10,556 nucleotides of DNA from Glomus cerebriforme (taxonomy: Eukaryota; Glomeromycota; Glomeromycetes; Glomerales; Glomeraceae), in assembly GCA_003550305.1 (NCBI GenBank), contig QKYT01000021.1, forward strand, positions 69,464-80,019, in the 5' to 3' direction. Numbering within the stretch: the stretch's first letter is position 1; each line of letters begins with the position of its first letter. Under the pieces are notes generated by a model, which was not told the DNA's origin, did not search any database, and saw only the letters and a list, made by a program, of their open reading frames with translations. Below, in pieces: positions 7,832 to 10,556 of the stretch. The translations under genes were made by a program, and so were the position numbers.

Positions 7832-8508
7832 ACCTGCAAAAATAATCTACTATTTGAGGAACAGGCTAGGAGAATTCGTCTGAATATTGAGGAGTTGCTT
7901 ATTGGAAAAGTTAATAGATATTATGAGAAAAAAGATCACCAGAAGATTCAAATACTGCCTTTGATAGTTCTAGTACTTTATCCTGATTAGATGGATTTGA
8001 GAAGTGATTGGAAAAGTGTGAAGCTTTGTTAAAGCAGAAGGAAAATAATATTAAGAATACTATTGAACCCAGATTAGTGAAGGATGTAAATATTTAAAAG
8101 ATGAATATGATGCTCTTAAGGTTCGCCTAGAGAATGAATATAATAAATGCTTTGTAGATATGAAATAGACAACTTATTCATTCAAGCACCAATTGGAAGA
8201 ACAGCATAAATCTCTCTCAACCAATCTGAAAGTCAATACAAATCTCAGATTAATACTTTGGATAAAGCTATAGTTGAAAAAGATAAGAAAACTGATAAAT
8301 TATCTTTATCACTTTCACAATCTAAAAATGAAATAAAAGATCTTAAAAATGCTCTTTCTTCTATTAAAAAATTATCAAAGCATTAGATGATAGTATTTAT
8401 GCCAAGGACCAAGCAATTCTTGCTTATAATGAAGGAATTCATTCTATTAATCCTGGCTGTCTAGATAATACTATAGAGCCAATTAACTATTATGAAAAAG
8501 ATGCCTGA
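7832..8508 (+). pseudogene. Coiled-coil protein remnant, unknown family
   Basis: A charged, helix-prone protein can be followed across five frame segments: 7832 to about 7945 (FEEQARRIRLNIEELL), about 7948-8094 (DSNTAFDSSSTLS, then LEKCEALLKQKENNIKN), about 8085-8230 (CKYLKDEYDALKVRLENEY, then HQLEEQHKSL), about 8228-8383 (ESQYKSQINTLDKAIVEKDK, then NEIKDLKNALSSIKKL) and 8380-8505 (ALDDSIYAKDQAILAYNEGI, then HSINPGC). It ends at TGA 8506. Additional in-frame stops are TGA 7984, TGA 8005 and TAG 8166. The heptad-like spacing of Leu/Ile with many Lys/Glu indicates a long coiled coil. I do not recognise the family. The 5' end and any introns are undefined. Four frameshifts make it non-functional; it could be a host-gene duplicate or part of a mobile element. 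Confidence 0.6.
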
Positions 8509-8654
8509 ATCTTGTGAGTAAGAAGGTGTGATAATACAGCAGATGATCCAGTTATCCAAAAAATACATTTCATTTCATATTGATACAAAACTTTCAAATA
8601 CTTTATGCCAAAGATAGTCAAATAGGCACAGTATTTTTTTCTGACAATAGACTT
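8509..8654. other. Non-coding spacer after the coiled-coil remnant
   Basis: Nothing supported here. Confidence 0.4.
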
Positions 8655-8815
8655 ATTATTGACACATTGATAACATTTATCGACCCATCATTGATACAAC
8701 TTTGACTTACTATCAGCTTGTTAGCGACTACAGCCTTGACTTACCATTGATTTGTTAATAACTTTTGTTGACTCATCATTGACATAACTTTGATTCAAAT
8801 CAACTCATCATCGAT
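8655..8815. repeat. Degenerate short repeats (CATCATTGA type)
   Basis: The block CGACCCATCATTGATACAAC followed by TTTGACTTA (about 8679) recurs as TGACTCATCATTGACATAAC followed by TTTGATT (about 8769). Further partial copies are ACTTACCATTGATTTGTT and CAACTCATCATCGATCTAAC. Spacing is irregular, so this is a decayed minisatellite-like cluster or a compound duplication. It borders the stop codon of the minus-strand pseudogene. Confidence 0.45.
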
Positions 8816-9997
8816 CTAACATTTATTATGGTGCTTAAAAATATAAGAATAATTTCCACAAGGCTTGAATATTTCTTTCTGGAACTTATGAACTGAAAGA
8901 GGTACAATAATCACAATCACTTTTTCTTTATGTAATAGCTTAAATTCACACTTTATAATAGGTTCATATCCAGCATGATCAAGCCAAGTAATATCCAGAG
9001 CTATCTATAACTGAAAAGTCTTCAAAAATCGTATAATTATTTTTTCCCTGACTAATGGTAACATAGATATTATATCCACTATCTATAGACTTTAAAGAAT
9101 TTTTACACCATTTAATAAAAGGTTTCTTATTTTTATCAATTTCTATTTCTAGTAATTTTATAAGATTTTATAAGACCTTTTGAGATAACTGAACAATTTG
9201 TACTACTGTTTATCATAGCTGATGGCACTTGTATGATCTTTCCTAATGGAGAGCTAATCTTGCAATGAATAGTAACAAAATCATTAGGCACAATTTTCTG
9301 AATAAAATTAATCTCCATAGGATTTTGCCATGGAATTTTCTGAGGTTGCATTATAGGCTCCTGTATTACCAGTTGTTAATTTGCTTGAATATCTACCTGT
9401 TGAAGTTGATAGCGTGGTTTTGTTTGAGAAGTATATACTAAATCTGTTATTGGCTGTAAAATTTGTGAAAATTCTGTAGTAATCTTATTCCAGATTTTTT
9501 TACGCTCCTTTTCTGAGAAATTTAAAGCAAAATTGGTTGTGATAGGATCTTTAAAGGCAATATATTCTGCACTAATCATATTATAAGCATTAATAGAAAC
9601 TTCCCTGAACTGAGTATGAACAAAGGAATTTACCATTGAACGTAAGATAGCAAAAAATGCATTTAGGGTAATATTATCCTTAGGAATCTTGAATGACTTA
9701 GTATCTCTACTGCTCTTTTTAGTAGAAGATGCCTTACTAGTCTTTTTCTTACTAGAAGAAGCTTTCTTGCATTTGCTAGAGACTTTAGTCCCAGCAGAAG
9801 TTACTTTTTTTTGTAGCATTGCATTCATATTCTGCCTCACTCTCAGAATCACTAGAGCTACTTGTTTTATTTTCAGATGAATCAGAATATGCTTCTTCAT
9901 TACCAAGAGCTAAAGCATGTTCATCTTCACTAATAGATGATGTGTCATCATCACTACTACTAAACTCTGAAGATAATTCATCTGAAATTGTATGAAT
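8816..9997 (-). pseudogene. Second Gag/retropepsin-like protein, decayed
   Basis: The minus strand reads, in order: an acidic Ser/Asp/Glu-rich segment (9985-9815, with SSDSESEAEYECNATKK); a Lys/Ser-rich basic segment (about 9805-9700, with KKASSSKKKTSKASSTKKSS); a helical domain of about 95 residues (9690-9400, with NSFVHTQFREVSINAY and EKERKKIWNKITTEFSQILQ); TAA 9376 in frame; a linker; a retropepsin-like domain (9300-8900); and TAG 8816. The expected active site Asp-Ser-Gly-Ala reads NSST in SAMINSSTNCSVISKGL (about 9220-9170), so it is catalytically dead. Frame breaks lie at an 8-base T run (9805-9812), a 10-base duplication (9155-9174) and near 8990-9000. No zinc knuckle or polymerase was seen. 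It may be the gag-pro part of another retroelement family or an element-derived gene; I cannot name it. Confidence 0.65.
9155..9174. repeat. 10-bp tandem duplication breaking the protease frame
   Basis: ATTTTATAAG occurs twice in direct succession (9155-9164 and 9165-9174). With one copy the minus-strand protease frame continues from GLIK into LLEIEIDKNKK. With two it shifts and stops at 9136. This is a slippage-type mutation. Confidence 0.75.
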
Positions 9998-10065
9998 TTA
10001 GTTTTTTAAATTTAGAGAAAAAAAAATCTTAAGAAAATATTAGGTATTTATAAATCTTTATTTAC
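9982..10065 (-). other. Possible 84-base intron before the acidic segment
   Basis: On the minus strand a GTAAAT at 10065 and an ATTTCAG at 9982 bracket an AT-rich segment containing CTAAAT about 15 bases before the AG, as in short fungal introns. The acidic frame has a stop (TAA 10000-9998) just upstream, so splicing would be one way to extend it. The upstream exon is not recognisable, so this stays a weak suggestion. Confidence 0.2.
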
Positions 10066-10293
10066 CTTTGTAAAATTTATAAAGGAGTATTTTTATTATT
10101 ATTATGTAATGTTTACTTAATATAGATTTATTTGTTCATTTTTATTACTGGTACACAAGTATTTTTTACATGATACTTTATAATTTTATGTGTCAAGTTT
10201 ATTATTAGTAGTGGTAGTGACCAATATACCTTTAATCTTATGACATTTGATTATACTTTTCACATCTCTATTGTCTTGAGGCAATATTATGGT
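10066..10293. other. AT-rich non-coding stretch
   Basis: No gene, repeat or RNA seen. If the second Gag-like remnant came from an LTR element, its 5' LTR would be expected about here. I found no copy of this sequence elsewhere in the window. Confidence 0.45.
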
Positions 10294-10556
10294 TAGGGAT
10301 GTTAAAGGTTCTAGGTTCAGGAACTTAAACCAAAAGTTCTGAACTCAGTTCAAGAAGAACTCAGTTCCATTTTTGGAACTATATATGAACCGGTTTCATA
10401 ATCGGTTTAAAAATATTAACCAATCATAAATGCAGATCAGTTCATGTGATATATTATAAAAATAGATTAGATGATTATCAGTAATCTAACGCGTTTAAAA
10501 AAATTATTTTGTATTCTTTATTAAAAAATGATAGAAACTAGTCAATTTCACACTGA
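10294..10556. mobile_element. Likely one end of an hAT-type element, cut by window edge
   Basis: TAGGGATGTTAAAGGTTCTAGG at 10294 resembles the TAGGGATTG terminus of the hAT-type element at 6760. It is followed by dense GGTTC/GAAC/GAACT motifs in both orientations to about 10410, for example AACTCAGTTC at two places, AGGTTCAGGAAC and GAACCGGTTTC. Subterminal repeats behind a TAGGG end fit the superfamily. The other terminus and the 8-bp duplication (candidate ATTATGGT, 10286-10293) would lie beyond the window. Confidence 0.45.

Noticed and set aside
9689..9880. Plus-strand Leu-rich ORF
   Set aside because: Antisense to the Lys/Ser-rich coding segment of the second Gag-like pseudogene.
1..10556. 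CRISPR arrays, tRNA or rRNA genes, bacterial operons
   Set aside because: No regularly spaced identical repeats, no cloverleaf or rRNA-like blocks, and no coding density typical of prokaryotes were seen on either strand.

Overview
This is an AT-rich (roughly three quarters A+T by eye) eukaryotic repeat region with no intact gene that I can support. Bacterial organisation is absent: there are no operons, ribosome-binding sites or dense ORFs. What can be read is LTR-retrotransposon remains, hAT-type and other foldback DNA elements, and frame-broken coding remnants. The Gag type (W-L-x-x-F-N-R core, one zinc knuckle, then a DSGA retropepsin) together with the base composition suggests a transposon-rich, AT-rich fungus. 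A Glomeromycotina genome such as Rhizophagus is my best guess, but this is inference from family resemblance, not a search result.

Layout. 1-985 is non-coding and carries a long foldback element (622-862). 985-1203 is a lone 72-codon ORF of no recognisable family. 1776-1930 is a 155-bp MITE with perfect terminal inverted repeats ending in TA. 2022-5249 (minus strand) is the main feature, a decayed LTR retrotransposon: 5' LTR (4866-5249), a tRNA-type primer binding site two bases after it (4847-4863), a gag pseudogene (3219-4549) with Retrotrans_gag core and zinc knuckle, then a protease pseudogene (2022-2746). A second LTR copy (2747-3218) lies between gag and protease. Subtracting it plus one copy of a 4-bp near-duplication brings the two coding parts into the same frame, so I read it as a later solo-LTR insertion. 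Reverse transcriptase, RNase H and integrase are absent; the element is cut off at about 2022.

5250-6751 is AT-rich and non-coding with a two-copy 58-bp tandem repeat (5390-5505) and a diverged tandem duplication (5742-5960). 6760-7287 is a 528-bp hAT-type non-autonomous element with a perfect 8-bp target duplication (GTTTACAA), with a second foldback element (6902-7052, 29-bp perfect arms) inside it. 7832-8508 (plus strand) is a frame-broken coiled-coil protein remnant. 8655-8815 holds degenerate repeats. 8816-9997 (minus strand) is a second Gag/protease-like pseudogene of a different family: acidic Ser-rich N-terminus, Lys-rich linker, a helical domain, then a retropepsin-like domain whose active-site triad reads NSS instead of DSG. 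At 10294 a TAGGGAT terminus with GGTTC/GAAC repeats looks like one end of another hAT-type element running out of the window.

A common theme is transition-type decay. In-frame stops in gag all sit in codons that single C-to-T changes would give from Gln or Arg codons. The ruined zinc knuckle and protease active site are explained by G-to-A changes. The eight differences between the 58-bp repeat copies are all transitions. This fits methylation-linked or RIP-like mutation of repeats but does not prove it.
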